From positions 1 to 40,014 of the IMG/VR virus record IMGVR_UViG_3300013010_000030: a stretch of 40,014 bases of DNA, one strand, 5' to 3'. Both the position numbers and the translations under genes were made by a program. Origin of the DNA: a virus. Below, piece by piece: positions 17,826 to 25,393 of this stretch; the stretch's first letter is position 1; each line of letters opens with the position of its first letter. Below the pieces are notes generated by a model that made no database searches, was not told where the DNA came from, and saw nothing but the letters and a program-made list of their open reading frames with translations.

Positions 17826-19627
17826 TATGCTGCTCCTCTACGTAGTGTTGATAGTAGGGACCCTAAGTTCTGCTGGCTGGGGTTTGGGCCTTGTACGGCT
17901 GCCTGTGGGCCTCCTGCGGCCTGTGGGCCAGCCATTGCTTGTACGGTTGCGTCTGCGCTAACAGAGTTAGGTGTTTGTTCTGCTTCCGCCTGTTGTTCTT
18001 TGAGTGCTTCTTCTGTTACTTTGTTGAGTGCTTCTGCTAGTTCCATTTTGTCACTTCGTACAAGTTTCATTACTTTGGCTACAACGAGGGGGGCGATTGC
18101 CCCGGATGCTGCTTGTTGTTGTAATCCTGACATTATGGCTTGTTCTAAACCTTCAGCAATAATTGTGTCGTGTTCAAATTCTGGGTTGTCAATGTATGGG
18201 TCTAAGGTTGATGCGGTTTCTTTTGACATGATTCCTAAACCGACACGTTGCCCGATACCAATGATGAGGCTGTTGAGGTCTGCTCCGCTTGCTGGGTATG
18301 AAACGATGTGTTCTTTTGTTTCAAATGTTTCATCAGCAATGTAGGAGATTGGTCGTGCTGAGTTACCTGTGCCGACATATAGGGTTCTTTTATTTGTGCC
18401 GTCCCAATTTTTAGCCAGTTCAATGGCTGCTTCGTTTTCTTCTTGTAGCGCGTAAGCGAATGTTTCTTGGGCTTCGGCTACTGGGTAGTCAATGACAGCG
18501 GAAAGTACAGCGTCGCCCCGCCTACCAGTGCGTATGTTGCTTCCTGATTCTCCGCCGAACTCTGCGGGGATTCCAGCGGTAAGACGTTGGCTACGCTCCA
18601 ACCTATCAATGGTTGGGTTAGTGAGATAGCCCGGTTGGGATTGGACTTCTTTGATGTCTCCACCAGCAATGATATTAACCATTCCTGTTCGACCATCATG
18701 TGGCCCGTCAAGAAAACGACCCACTTCACCTGAACGACTAACCAAATATGTGTCAGGAAAAATGCCTTTCTCAACAGCGATTGTTTCAAGTGCCATAAGT
18801 TTAGCCTGCTGATAGTACATGCCTATCATGTTGTCGAACTGTCCCCCTGCTGTGTCTAATGTGATACGCATTGGGATAACAACAGGGTTTTCATCACCAC
18901 TCATGTTGGCATAGTTTTCTAAAATAACGCCTCGCATTTGTGTCCCGTTTGATTCCATTTCAATCATTGCGTATGGGTCTACGGATTTGTATCCAGCAGC
19001 AATAAGCATTGTTTGTTCTGTGTTTACGTACTCTAAAAGAAGGATGCTGGCATCGTTTGGCATTTCTGTTTCACCTGTAAGAGCGCGTAGTTTGTCACCG
19101 TAGCCTTTTGAGCGTAGCCATGCTACTGACCTGCGGTACGCAAAAATGCAGTCAGTTGGTGAAAGGTGACCGGGAAGAATATCAGTTGAAGGGTACGTTT
19201 CTAAAGGATGCCTGACCTGCCAAGTCGGACGCTTATCCTTATTATTCCAACGTATAACAACAGGAGACATGCCATAAGCAATCTGGTGCCTTCCTCTTTG
19301 TTTCATTTTCATTGATAAACGATCTGACTGCCACCAACCCGTAACGGTACGGGAAGCAGTTAAAGCCCTACGGTCACTTACCCGGACACCGGGTTTAATG
19401 CTGGAAAAGGTTACTGAAGGAACAACAGAAGTGATACGTCCAGCCATTTGGTCAACGCCTTGCGCAAGCAAATTAGGGACGGACGGCATGGTGCTGTCTT
19501 CCATGTCAGGAAGAGGTATTTCCATAGTGCCGTTATAGATTGCTTGAATGATTTTCATTTTCTGGTGCAACGGACCATAGAAAGAAAGTCTCTGACGGTA
19601 AAGTTGGATAACTTCTTGAGCGTTCAT
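17825..19627 (-). CDS. Portal protein
   Basis: 600 residues. The order of segments is that of SPP1/HK97-class portals: helical N-terminus (QRLSFYGPLHQKMKIIQAIY), beta-rich wing (PTWQVRHPLETYPSTDI), long helix (GMYYQQAKLMALETIAVEKG), GIPAEFGGESGSNIRTGRRG before the stem and crown, and a Gln/Ala/Pro-rich tail (MAGPQAAGGPQAAVQG). It forms the dodecameric DNA channel at one vertex, docks the terminase and receives the adaptor. The ATG overlaps the terminase stop by four bases with GAGGAATTG upstream. Its coding strand is A-rich, unlike the T/G-rich 5' half of the terminase gene. Confidence 0.85.
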   Translation of the reverse strand: MNAQEVIQLYRQRLSFYGPLHQKMKIIQAIYNGTMEIPLPDMEDSTMPSVPNLLAQGVDQMAGRITSVVPSVTFSSIKPGVRVSDRRALTASRTVTGWWQSDRLSMKMKQRGRHQIAYGMSPVVIRWNNKDKRPTWQVRHPLETYPSTDILPGHLSPTDCIFAYRRSVAWLRSKGYGDKLRALTGETEMPNDASILLLEYVNTEQTMLIAAGYKSVDPYAMIEMESNGTQMRGVILENYANMSGDENPVVIPMRITLDTAGGQFDNMIGMYYQQAKLMALETIAVEKGIFPDTYLVSRSGEVGRFLDGPHDGRTGMVNIIAGGDIKEVQSQPGYLTNPTIDRLERSQRLTAGIPAEFGGESGSNIRTGRRGDAVLSAVIDYPVAEAQETFAYALQEENEAAIELAKNWDGTNKRTLYVGTGNSARPISYIADETFETKEHIVSYPASGADLNSLIIGIGQRVGLGIMSKETASTLDPYIDNPEFEHDTIIAEGLEQAIMSGLQQQAASGAIAPLVVAKVMKLVRSDKMELAEALNKVTEEALKEQQAEAEQTPNSVSADATVQAMAGPQAAGGPQAAVQGPNPSQQNLGSLLSTLRRGAA

Positions 19628-21585
19628 GCAATTCCTCTACGAGAGTTAAACAGCCATGCCGGTCGAGCCATTTGATACATGCCTTCCCTGCGCCGCGTGT
19701 AATGGTTTTCTACCGCAAGTTTTTGAAACCACGTAGACATTAGGGTATCATCCGTGTCTCCATCAGGATAGGATATACCCTCTTGTATTAAATAACCCAT
19801 CTGTAAACGAGATTGTGGTGTCGCCCAAGGAATACGGATCATGCCCTGTCGAAACAAATCACCAATAGATTCAAACCCAAACTTAGGGTCACGCTTGTTC
19901 ACAGAGGTTGTGTGAGGAATAAATATTTGCCCCGTCTGCTCCATCCACTTTTGAACGTGAGGCTGAGACAACAACCATCTCTGGGCAGCGTTCACCTCAA
20001 CCACCACATGCGTAATAGGCACACCCATGTTGTTTGATTCTTCTGTCACCTCAGGGATCAGGCCAGTCCACTCGAACGTATTAAGGTCAAGGCTAATGAA
20101 ATCTTCGGGGTTCATTCTTTGTCGCCACAAATTAATAATATACCTGCGGTCCGTGTCCGGGTCGTACATCCACCAGATCACAGCCCAAAACTCAGTAGGG
20201 GAAGGGTCAACTGTAATAAACGACCAAGCATCACTATCTATAAGATGCGGGGGAATCTCGTAGATGCTGCGTTCAAGGTCCTTACAACCCGGCGCATAAT
20301 AACCCTCACTATCCAAACCACCATCAATCCACACAGGATCAATCAGGCCACCAACATCAGTACCCTCTTCCTGCTGGTAAATAAGTTGATAATGGCGAGG
20401 ATTCTGAAACTTAACCTGCTCCAACATTTTCCACGGCAAACGATACGGATCAAGCAAACAACCCTCAGGCCACGGCTTAGCGTCCAACCCATGATCATCA
20501 TCACACCCCTCCGTATCATGCGCCTTAAACACAACATGCGTGTACTTAGGAGTCTCATCCAAATTCTTCTTATCAAGACAATAACGATACAAATCATTAT
20601 TAGCAATCCTCTGGCCCTGCAAAATCAAAACCCCACCCGGCTCCAAACGAGTCTCAGCCTCAGTATCCCACCACTCCCGAATATTATCCTTCGACTCAAC
20701 AGTCTTAACATTCTTCCGATCCACCAAGTCATCCCACACCACAACATCAAAACGGCCACCAAGAAAACCACTATCCTGACCCCAAGCCGACAACGTAGCC
20801 TCCTTATCATCAAGAGAAGTACCATCCAACTGCCGAACCACCAACTCATCACCACGCCACTTATCTGAACGACCCTCCGGCTTAAAAATACCAAAATCAT
20901 CCTGCAACGTAGCCTCAGCATCAAACGACTTACCAAGAATCAAATCATCAGCATTAACCCGCAAAGGAGCATCACGCTCCAAACTCTTCTTAATACGACC
21001 CGCATACATGCGCGCCTGACGCTCAGTACGCGAACCAATCTGAATACGAATCGAACGATCACGAGCAATAATCCAACACGGAATATCATGCGTAAACAAC
21101 GTAGACTTACCAGAACCCGGAGGCTCATTCATCACAACAAACTCCCGATCCGCAGACTCCAACCGCCGCAAAATCTCATACGCAGCCCTCTCCTGCCACG
21201 GAGTAGACCTACGCCCAAAATACCGCAAACGAAAAAACCCAAAATCCTCCAAAGCCCGCTGAGCCTCAACACTCAAAGGAGGAGCAACAACCACCCCACC
21301 CACCACAGACACACCAAGCACAGACGCAGCCTCCAACCCAGAAGACCCCTGATCACCCCGCTCAAAACGATAAGCAGACGAAACACTCAACCGCGCCCGC
21401 CTAGCAGCCTGCTCAACCCCCAACCCACCATTACGCGCCTCAAAAAACCTACCCCACCTATCCAAATCAACCCTCTTCACCCACAAACCATAGCAGAACC
21501 ACACACCGAACCCCAATGACAAAACAACACTGTCCGCATATATACCCCTATGGAGGGGTACCAGCCTCGGCAAGGCCCCGGTCAT
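19624..21585 (-). CDS. terL: Terminase large subunit with extra N-terminal HTH-like region
   Basis: About 653 residues. ATPase: Walker A NEPPGSGKSTLF (near 155-165), Walker B VVVWDDLVD, coupling region LILQGQRI. RNase H-like nuclease: ITVDPSPTE, VVVEVNAAQR and DTDDTLMS supply the acidic residues. It packages DNA through the portal, encoded directly after it. Residues about 40-90 (RWGRFFEARNGGLGVEQAA, then RARLSVSSAYRFERG) look like a helix-turn-helix, which is normally in a separate small terminase; none is found. The start is uncertain: ATG follows GGGAGGGGGG within a direct repeat, while a GTG at 21480 would give a shorter protein beginning at the HTH region. Confidence 0.88.
   Translation of the reverse strand: MTGALPRLVPLHRGIYADSVVLSLGFGVWFCYGLWVKRVDLDRWGRFFEARNGGLGVEQAARRARLSVSSAYRFERGDQGSSGLEAASVLGVSVVGGVVVAPPLSVEAQRALEDFGFFRLRYFGRRSTPWQERAAYEILRRLESADREFVVMNEPPGSGKSTLFTHDIPCWIIARDRSIRIQIGSRTERQARMYAGRIKKSLERDAPLRVNADDLILGKSFDAEATLQDDFGIFKPEGRSDKWRGDELVVRQLDGTSLDDKEATLSAWGQDSGFLGGRFDVVVWDDLVDRKNVKTVESKDNIREWWDTEAETRLEPGGVLILQGQRIANNDLYRYCLDKKNLDETPKYTHVVFKAHDTEGCDDDHGLDAKPWPEGCLLDPYRLPWKMLEQVKFQNPRHYQLIYQQEEGTDVGGLIDPVWIDGGLDSEGYYAPGCKDLERSIYEIPPHLIDSDAWSFITVDPSPTEFWAVIWWMYDPDTDRRYIINLWRQRMNPEDFISLDLNTFEWTGLIPEVTEESNNMGVPITHVVVEVNAAQRWLLSQPHVQKWMEQTGQIFIPHTTSVNKRDPKFGFESIGDLFRQGMIRIPWATPQSRLQMGYLIQEGISYPDGDTDDTLMSTWFQKLAVENHYTRRREGMYQMARPAWLFNSRRGIA
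21543..21560. promoter_or_regulatory. Perfect inverted repeat inside the terminase start region
   Basis: TACCCCT and AGGGGTA flank ATGG. It lies within the first codons of the long terminase frame; if the terminase actually starts at the downstream GTG it would be in its leader. Possible protein-binding site or translational hairpin. Confidence 0.4.
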
Positions 21586-21630
21586 ACCCAACCACCCCCC
21601 TCCCTATGGTTTTCCACCCAACCACCCCCC
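21586..21630. repeat. 15-bp direct repeats, 30-bp period
   Basis: ACCCAACCACCCCCC occurs twice with identical sequence, copies starting at 21586 and 21616. On the minus strand the copies read GGGGGGTGGTTGGGT and sit just before the terminase ATG, so the first also supplies purine-rich sequence for ribosome binding. Spacing of three helical turns suggests a protein-binding iteron, for instance for packaging. Confidence 0.6.
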
Positions 21631-22184
21631 CCAATGAGCGTTACCTAGGGTTGGTGTGGGTTGTTTCGTGTGGCTTGCCCCTCCCCTTTGTGTGTCTTAC
21701 CTTGTGTTGAGGGTGACCCTAGTGTGTGTGTTACTACCTACGCTGGTTGGTGACTCATGTGTCGCTGGTCGCGTGTGTGTTGTGTTTGACTTGTGTGTGT
21801 GTACCGTACCTGCGACGTCGGGGCTTGTGTTGTGGTTGGTTTCCGGGGTGTTACCCCGATACCCCAAAGACTATTGGCTGGCTTCTTAGTTCTCCGCTCA
21901 ATCCCCCCATGACTGGGGGGAGTCGCTACGAACCTCTCTCTCTCGGTCTACCTTTTTCACCGTTCTTCGCGTGTCCCTTTGGTATCGCGGCTACCCGCTC
22001 TACCCCCACTTTGTCTCGATTTGTCACGGGACGGGTACGCACATGGAGTGTCTCGTTTCCCTTTATGGCTCTTTGTCTCTTAGTGCCTTGTCGCTGTGTC
22101 GGGAACTTGCGAGTCACACGCATGTGCGCCCATCGGCAGCGCGCTCCTAGCGACTGCCTCCACCCTGTTGTTGATAACGATTGC

Positions 22185-22209
22185 GTAACATCAAACAGAT
22201 CAATGTTAC
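22185..22209. promoter_or_regulatory. Operator-like dyad
   Basis: GTAACAT and ATGTTAC are perfect inverted repeats separated by 11 bases, giving a 25-base site about 155 bases before the first early gene and next to a possible leftward -10 box. Looks like a regulator site. Confidence 0.45.
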
Positions 22210-22215
22210 CCAATT

Positions 22216-22245
22216 GTTATAAACGATCCCGCACAAATAGGACAA
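22216..22245 (-). promoter_or_regulatory. Possible late promoter (weak)
   Basis: On the minus strand TTGTCC and TATAAC are separated by 18 bases. It would start transcription near 22208, adjoining the dyad, and run toward the terminase through a long leader. Hexamers are reasonable but the spacer is one base long and nothing else supports it. Confidence 0.35.
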
Positions 22246-22363
22246 AGCCGAGGTAGTAGTTAATTACAGCCTGCCTGCATTAACAGCGACAGCGAAGGGT
22301 AGATAAGAGACAGATGTAGACCGAGAGAGACAGAACAGTCAATCTCATAACTAAGGAGATAAC

Positions 22364-22651
22364 ATGAACGACATTCAAATACTAGCAATACTCGCTATGG
22401 TGAGCATGTCCATACCCGCTGCGTTGGCTTTCATGTTCTGGAAGGAACGTAACGATGTCATAGAGCAACGTGACAACTTCGAGATCAACTTCCTAGATAT
22501 GCAAAAGGACATGAAGTTTTGGAAGGGTCTCGCTACTGGTGACGATCAGGGTCTTGACTTGGATGACTATCTTGATGATTGGCAGGGACTACGTGACGAG
22601 GCTCAATGGCACTTCGGGCCTCGTGACAAGTGGGGTTCCAGCAATGCGTGA
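22364..22651 (+). CDS. Small membrane-anchored protein
   Basis: 95 residues, ATG after AAGGAGATAAC, the first gene of the rightward operon. One N-terminal transmembrane helix (about residues 5-26, ILAILAMVSMSIPAALAFMF) is followed by a charged, probably coiled region (WKERNDVIEQRDNFEINF) and an acidic tail (LDLDDYLDDWQGLRDE). Topology suggests the tail faces the cytoplasm. The first-expressed position suggests an early host-takeover or superinfection role, but no family is recognised. Confidence 0.7.
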   Translation: MNDIQILAILAMVSMSIPAALAFMFWKERNDVIEQRDNFEINFLDMQKDMKFWKGLATGDDQGLDLDDYLDDWQGLRDEAQWHFGPRDKWGSSNA

Positions 22652-22868
22652 CGTAACAGTAGATACATTCAGGTGGATAACAAACCTCAAGCCTAATGAT
22701 GCCGCTGCTAATTACTTTCAAGTTTACTTTCTTGATACACATGCAGCATTTCAAGAAGGTTGGGACGCAGGGTTTGACGCAGCAGTAAATACCACACACT
22801 CAGGAGGTTCCAGCAATAACACTTATAGTTCAGACGATCAAGTAATTTGGGGGTCTGATTATGCGTAA
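22644..22868 (+). CDS. Small early protein, uncharacterised
   Basis: 74 residues, MRDVTVDTFRW at the start, with FQVYFLDTHAAFQEGWDAGF in the middle and a Ser/Asn-rich acidic end. The ATG lies eight bases inside the end of the previous gene (ATGCGTGA), and its own end overlaps the next gene in the same way (ATGCGTAA), so this start is preferred to an upstream one in the longer frame. Function unknown. Confidence 0.6.
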   Translation: MRDVTVDTFRWITNLKPNDAAANYFQVYFLDTHAAFQEGWDAGFDAAVNTTHSGGSSNNTYSSDDQVIWGSDYA

Positions 22869-23010
22869 CGAACAGTGTGAAGACTATCCGTGTTGCGGTC
22901 ACACAGACGGCTTAGGGTGCAATTACGTACCCGATCCAAGTATCTACCATCACGCTAGTTGCGATCACGAAATTGGTGACTGTATCTGGGCGTATGCAGA
23001 ACAAGATTAG
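22861..23010 (+). CDS. Cys/His-rich microprotein, putative zinc-binding
   Basis: 49 residues with CEDYPCCGHTDGLGC followed by YHHASCDHEIGDC: six cysteines and four to five histidines, enough for one or two metal sites. The CxxYPCCGH pattern is familiar from small actinophage proteins of unknown function. Too short for most gene callers; the eight-base overlap with the previous gene and an intact frame support it. Confidence 0.65.
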   Translation: MRNEQCEDYPCCGHTDGLGCNYVPDPSIYHHASCDHEIGDCIWAYAEQD

Positions 23011-23069
23011 ATCGCTGTCGCTTCGGCTCGGGTGCAATGCCCGAGTCGTTGCGATACCTATCTGGTATC
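23011..23069 (+). other. Structured intergenic RNA, two hairpins
   Basis: A nine-base stem CGGCTCGGG/CCCGAGTCG (one G-U) with a seven-base loop is enclosed by ATCGC/GCGAT (23011-23015 with 23051-23055). A second hairpin GATACC/GGTATC (23053-23069) overlaps the outer stem, so the two are mutually exclusive. No U-tract follows. It sits in the leader of the next gene and could be a processing site, terminator remnant or translational switch. Confidence 0.5.
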
Positions 23070-23093
23070 TAACTACAAATAACAGGAGATAAC

Positions 23094-23894
23094 ATGAGTA
23101 CAACACAAGATCCGAAGTTCATTCCATCTAACGAAGCACTGTCAGTCGTTGGTCTGACACAGACTAAGTTAAAGACTGACGAGTCTATCTTCAAGATGCT
23201 CGCACACAATGATGAGCAGATTGACACGCTTGAGTCGCAGAAGTCGGTGGCTATCTATGTTCTCAAGCAGCGCGGTTGGACTAACGCCAAGATAGCGCAA
23301 CGTACCAACTATGCGGAACGTACAGTTGTTCGCAAGTACATAGAAGGTATGGCGGTGCTTCGTACACAGGAGACGACACGCACAATCTCAGCAGTTAGGT
23401 CCGCTGATCTTACCGAGGCTGCGGTGCAGGAATGCACTAAAGGTACAGGTGACAGCGAGTCCAAGATTCAGAAGTTGGAGGTCGCTGCTCTTACCAAGGA
23501 AGTGACAGGTAAGTATCAAACCGAGCATGGCAAGGCTCCCAGTGCTGCCACCATCATCAAGGTAGTTGAGGAGACTAACAAGGTTGTTAAGGCTCAGGCC
23601 GAACCCGCCACGGCTGGGACGTTGATTGACGCTATCCCGCAGATCACAGAAGGTCTAGGGCTTACGGTCAAGCAGCGTGACACGGAATCAGACGGTGGTG
23701 CTAACACGCCACAGACTGTGGAGTTCCACATCAAGGCTGCGCTCAAGGACGCTAAGGCTATCGCGAAAGCAGCGGGCGAGGCTTACGTACCGACTCCAGC
23801 AGATGTCAAGGCTATCTTGGGCTTGTGCCAGTTCCTCAACTTGGAACTCATGCTTCCCGAAGATGTCGAGGCAAGTGTTAAGGCTATGGCATGA
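23094..23894 (+). CDS. HTH DNA-binding protein, putative early regulator or replication initiator
   Basis: 266 residues, ATG after AACAGGAGATAAC. Residues about 50-85 form a helix-turn-helix (YVLKQRGWTNAKIAQRTNYA, then ERTVVRKYIEGM), preceded by a short helical region with MLAHNDEQIDTLESQK. The rest is helical and Ala/Lys/Glu-rich (AALTKEVTGKYQTEHGKAPS). It resembles phage ParB-like or initiator-type DNA binders only in layout. Position near the divergent gap and before the repeat-rich region at 24.2 kb fits a regulator or origin binder; this is inference. Confidence 0.65.
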   Translation: MSTTQDPKFIPSNEALSVVGLTQTKLKTDESIFKMLAHNDEQIDTLESQKSVAIYVLKQRGWTNAKIAQRTNYAERTVVRKYIEGMAVLRTQETTRTISAVRSADLTEAAVQECTKGTGDSESKIQKLEVAALTKEVTGKYQTEHGKAPSAATIIKVVEETNKVVKAQAEPATAGTLIDAIPQITEGLGLTVKQRDTESDGGANTPQTVEFHIKAALKDAKAIAKAAGEAYVPTPADVKAILGLCQFLNLELMLPEDVEASVKAMA

Positions 23895-24052
23895 CACTTC
23901 ACATCTACCCGATACAAAACAACGTGGATCTCGTTCTCGCTGTTGATGACGCAGGCTATTACACCAAGAAACGGGACACGTTGTTTGGTGCGCTTGACGT
24001 TATGCGTCAACTCTATGACGACATCGTGATTCACGTTAATCCGATAGATTAA
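23891..24052 (+). CDS. Microprotein downstream of the HTH gene
   Basis: 53 residues (MTLHIYPIQNNVDLVLAVDD ... GALDVMRQLYDDIVIHVNPID). ATG overlaps the previous TGA by four bases. Pattern suggests a small alpha/beta protein. It is followed at once by a strong terminator, so these genes form the first early transcription unit. No family recognised. Confidence 0.6.
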   Translation: MTLHIYPIQNNVDLVLAVDDAGYYTKKRDTLFGALDVMRQLYDDIVIHVNPID

Positions 24053-24058
24053 GGACAC

Positions 24059-24102
24059 GCCCCTCTCTCAGCCACAATGGTTGGGAGGGGGGCTTTCTTT
24101 TT
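24059..24102 (+). terminator. Intrinsic terminator of the first early unit
   Basis: A 15-base stem with three G-U pairs (GCCCCTCTCTCAGCC with GGTTGGGAGGGGGGC), loop ACAAT, then TTTCTTTTT. Begins seven bases after the preceding stop. Confidence 0.9.
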
Positions 24103-24231
24103 CCTCGTTCGCTGGTCGGCGGGTTGAGGGGCTTACGCCCCTACTCCCTGCACCCCTTACCCGTCCGTGGTCACGTTGGCTCCCCTAGCGGGACCCCCTT
24201 CCACACCCGCCACGGCACTAAAACATAGCGT

Positions 24232-24266
24232 CCGTGCCATTGTGTCAAGGTGGTGCGGTTTTTTTT
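24232..24266 (+). terminator. Second terminator-like hairpin with T8
   Basis: CCGTGCC pairs with GGTGCGG (two G-U pairs) across 13 bases, followed directly by eight T residues. A weaker CCC/GGG hairpin before another T8 run ends at 24310. Confidence 0.55.
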
Positions 24267-24389
24267 GTGTTGGGATTACTAGGTCATAGCCCTTGGGGGT
24301 GATTTTTTTTGTGGGGCGTGTCATTGTGTCATGGTGTTGGGTGTGTGGGGGGTGTTGGTGTTATGAGGTCATAGGTTTTGGTGGGGGTG
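24238..24389 (+). repeat. Imperfect tandem repeat, about 84-bp unit
   Basis: Two units share an opening CATTGTGTCA(A/T)GGTG (24238 and 24322), an AGGTCATAG block (24281 and 24366) and a G-rich end. Spacing of the two blocks within a unit is 43 and 44 bases, so the units are aligned copies rather than chance hits; the sequence between blocks has diverged. Confidence 0.6.
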
Positions 24390-24412
24390 GGTCGGCATTT
24401 GGTTTGAGAGCC

Positions 24413-24441
24413 TTGACTTAACCCCTTATATAGCGTATAGT
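24413..24441 (+). promoter_or_regulatory. Early promoter P1
   Basis: TTGACT, 17-base spacer, TATAGT. The -10 box is half of a dyad TATAGT-GT-ACTATA (24436-24449). The leader ends in AAACAGGAGGAAT just before the ATG at 24475. Closely related to two further promoters at 25.0 and 26.2 kb. Confidence 0.85.
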
Positions 24442-24474
24442 GTACTATATCACATCAACCAAACAGGAGGAATA

Positions 24475-24657
24475 ATGATAATCACTCACGCACTAACCCT
24501 AGACGACAAACTAGAAATTCAATACAGCGGAACACCCAACCTGTTCTACCTCAGAGCAGGGGACATTAGTCTCGTTCTTACTAAAGAAAATGTTGAAACT
24601 ATTTATTCAGAATCATTCGGTGCCTTGATGCACTCTGACGAGAAAGTAGGTAACTAA
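24475..24657 (+). CDS. Small early protein, uncharacterised
   Basis: 60 residues (MIITHALTLDDKLEIQYSGT ... NVETIYSESFGALMHSDEKV). First gene behind promoter P1 with an AACAGGAGGAATA site of near-consensus strength, so it is probably expressed highly. The sequence suggests a compact beta-sheet protein. No family recognised. Its leader is the best match to the candidate antisense RNA near 34.5 kb. Confidence 0.7.
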   Translation: MIITHALTLDDKLEIQYSGTPNLFYLRAGDISLVLTKENVETIYSESFGALMHSDEKVGN

Positions 24658-24659
24658 TC

Positions 24660-25001
24660 ATGGATATGTATTGCACAACATGCGGAGAACCGTGGGACAC
24701 AGACACACTCCACGAAGTAATTGACGAACGTATGATGGAAGGTTCGCTGCCTGCCACTAAGTTCCCCGGAATTACTCACGGTGAGGAGTACAAGGCTTAT
24801 CGTGCTATTTATGACAGCAATTACGACATTGTGCGTAACGATTTCTATAACAAAGGTTGTAAGGCTATGACTGGGTACACAAGTGACTGGTGTGAGCGTA
24901 GGAATAGTGGTGCTGCTGACGCTATGAACGTGATGATTGACCTGATGGGTGATGATCTTGACGCTATCGCTTGCATGATGAGTGATGCAGGGTTTCAGTA
25001 G
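24660..25001 (+). CDS. Small protein with N-terminal CxxC, actinophage family
   Basis: 113 residues. It opens MDMYCTTCGEPWDTDTLHEV, a CxxC followed by GEPWD and an acidic-His segment that I recognise from many actinophage small proteins of unknown function. Further cysteines (NKGCKAM, DWCERR, IACMM) could complete a metal site. The last third is a helix with ADAMNVMIDLMGDDLDAIA. Start two bases after the upstream stop, with AGGTAAC before it. Function unknown. Confidence 0.7.
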   Translation: MDMYCTTCGEPWDTDTLHEVIDERMMEGSLPATKFPGITHGEEYKAYRAIYDSNYDIVRNDFYNKGCKAMTGYTSDWCERRNSGAADAMNVMIDLMGDDLDAIACMMSDAGFQ

Positions 25002-25004
25002 CCC

Positions 25005-25033
25005 TTGACCTAACCTTATATATAAGATAGTAT
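25005..25033 (+). promoter_or_regulatory. Early promoter P2
   Basis: TTGACC, 17-base spacer, TAGTAT, overlapped by a dyad GATAGTA-TTG-TACTATC (25026-25042). It begins only four bases after the preceding stop. Leader contains GAAACAGGAG before the ATG at 25067. Confidence 0.85.
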
Positions 25034-25066
25034 TGTACTATCAACTTAACGAAACAGGAGAACACA

Positions 25067-25393
25067 ATGTGTGACACAAACTGGTACCAAATACGCAGAG
25101 AATACGAAAACTATGCCCTAATTGACTGGGAAAACGGTGACATAGACAAGTCAGAGGACGGCATATTCACCTACGCCACACAAACCGCTGACAGCAGCCA
25201 CTGCGTCATCTACTACGGCTACCAACGTGAACTATGGGCTGACAGCCAAGACATACGCGACTACGAACAGGACGCTATTGACTGTGGTCACGAAAGTGTT
25301 GCAGAAATACAGCAATACTGCGTGTACATGGCTCTACAAGACGCTATCCGCGAGACCCTTGACGAACTATTAGCAGAGGAGACAACAGCATGA
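25067..25393 (+). CDS. Acidic early protein, uncharacterised
   Basis: 108 residues, strongly acidic (DWENGDIDKSEDGIF, ELWADSQDIRDYEQDAID, ETLDELLAEETTA). First gene behind promoter P2. The acidity and size recall DNA-mimic or anti-restriction proteins, but there is no specific motif and this is only a possibility. Stop overlaps the next start (ATGA). Confidence 0.65.
   Translation: MCDTNWYQIRREYENYALIDWENGDIDKSEDGIFTYATQTADSSHCVIYYGYQRELWADSQDIRDYEQDAIDCGHESVAEIQQYCVYMALQDAIRETLDELLAEETTA

Larger units (their letters stand above)
21586..22363. other. Divergent intergenic region, candidate origin/packaging and control region
   Basis: This 778-base gap separates the late (leftward) and early (rightward) operons. 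Contents: two 15-base direct repeats ACCCAACCACCCCCC exactly 30 bases apart (21586-21600, 21616-21630); a G/T-rich stretch with GTGTGT runs (about 21640-21850); GC hairpins CGGGGT/ACCCCG (21844-21858) and CCCCCC/GGGGGG (21903-21920); a 7-base dyad (22185-22209); and two AGAGACAGA repeats 20 bases apart (22306, 22326). Open frames here have poor composition and no ribosome sites, so I call it non-coding. A leftward promoter is possible near 22216-22245. No clear rightward sigma-A promoter was found. Confidence 0.6.
24103..24412. other. Non-coding, repeat-rich gap
   Basis: No credible gene. It holds a GC hairpin (AGGGGC/GCCCCT, 24127-24142), an imperfect tandem repeat (24238-24389), and two T8 runs following hairpins. 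Strongly G/T-rich from 24240 onward. It may be a second origin candidate or a double-strength termination zone between early units. Confidence 0.5.

Noticed and set aside
21726-22256. Long rightward open frame (176 aa) in the divergent gap, and a 95-aa leftward one at 21926-22213
   Set aside because: Composition is Cys/Leu/Val- or Arg-biased as expected from GT-rich DNA read by chance, there is no ribosome site, and the frames overlap hairpins and repeats.
22303-22313. ATAAGAGACAG resembling the end of a transposase mosaic-end adapter
   Set aside because: Only 11 bases match and the flanking bases differ; it is within continuous sequence and repeated as GAGACAG 20 bases later, so it is not adapter carry-over.
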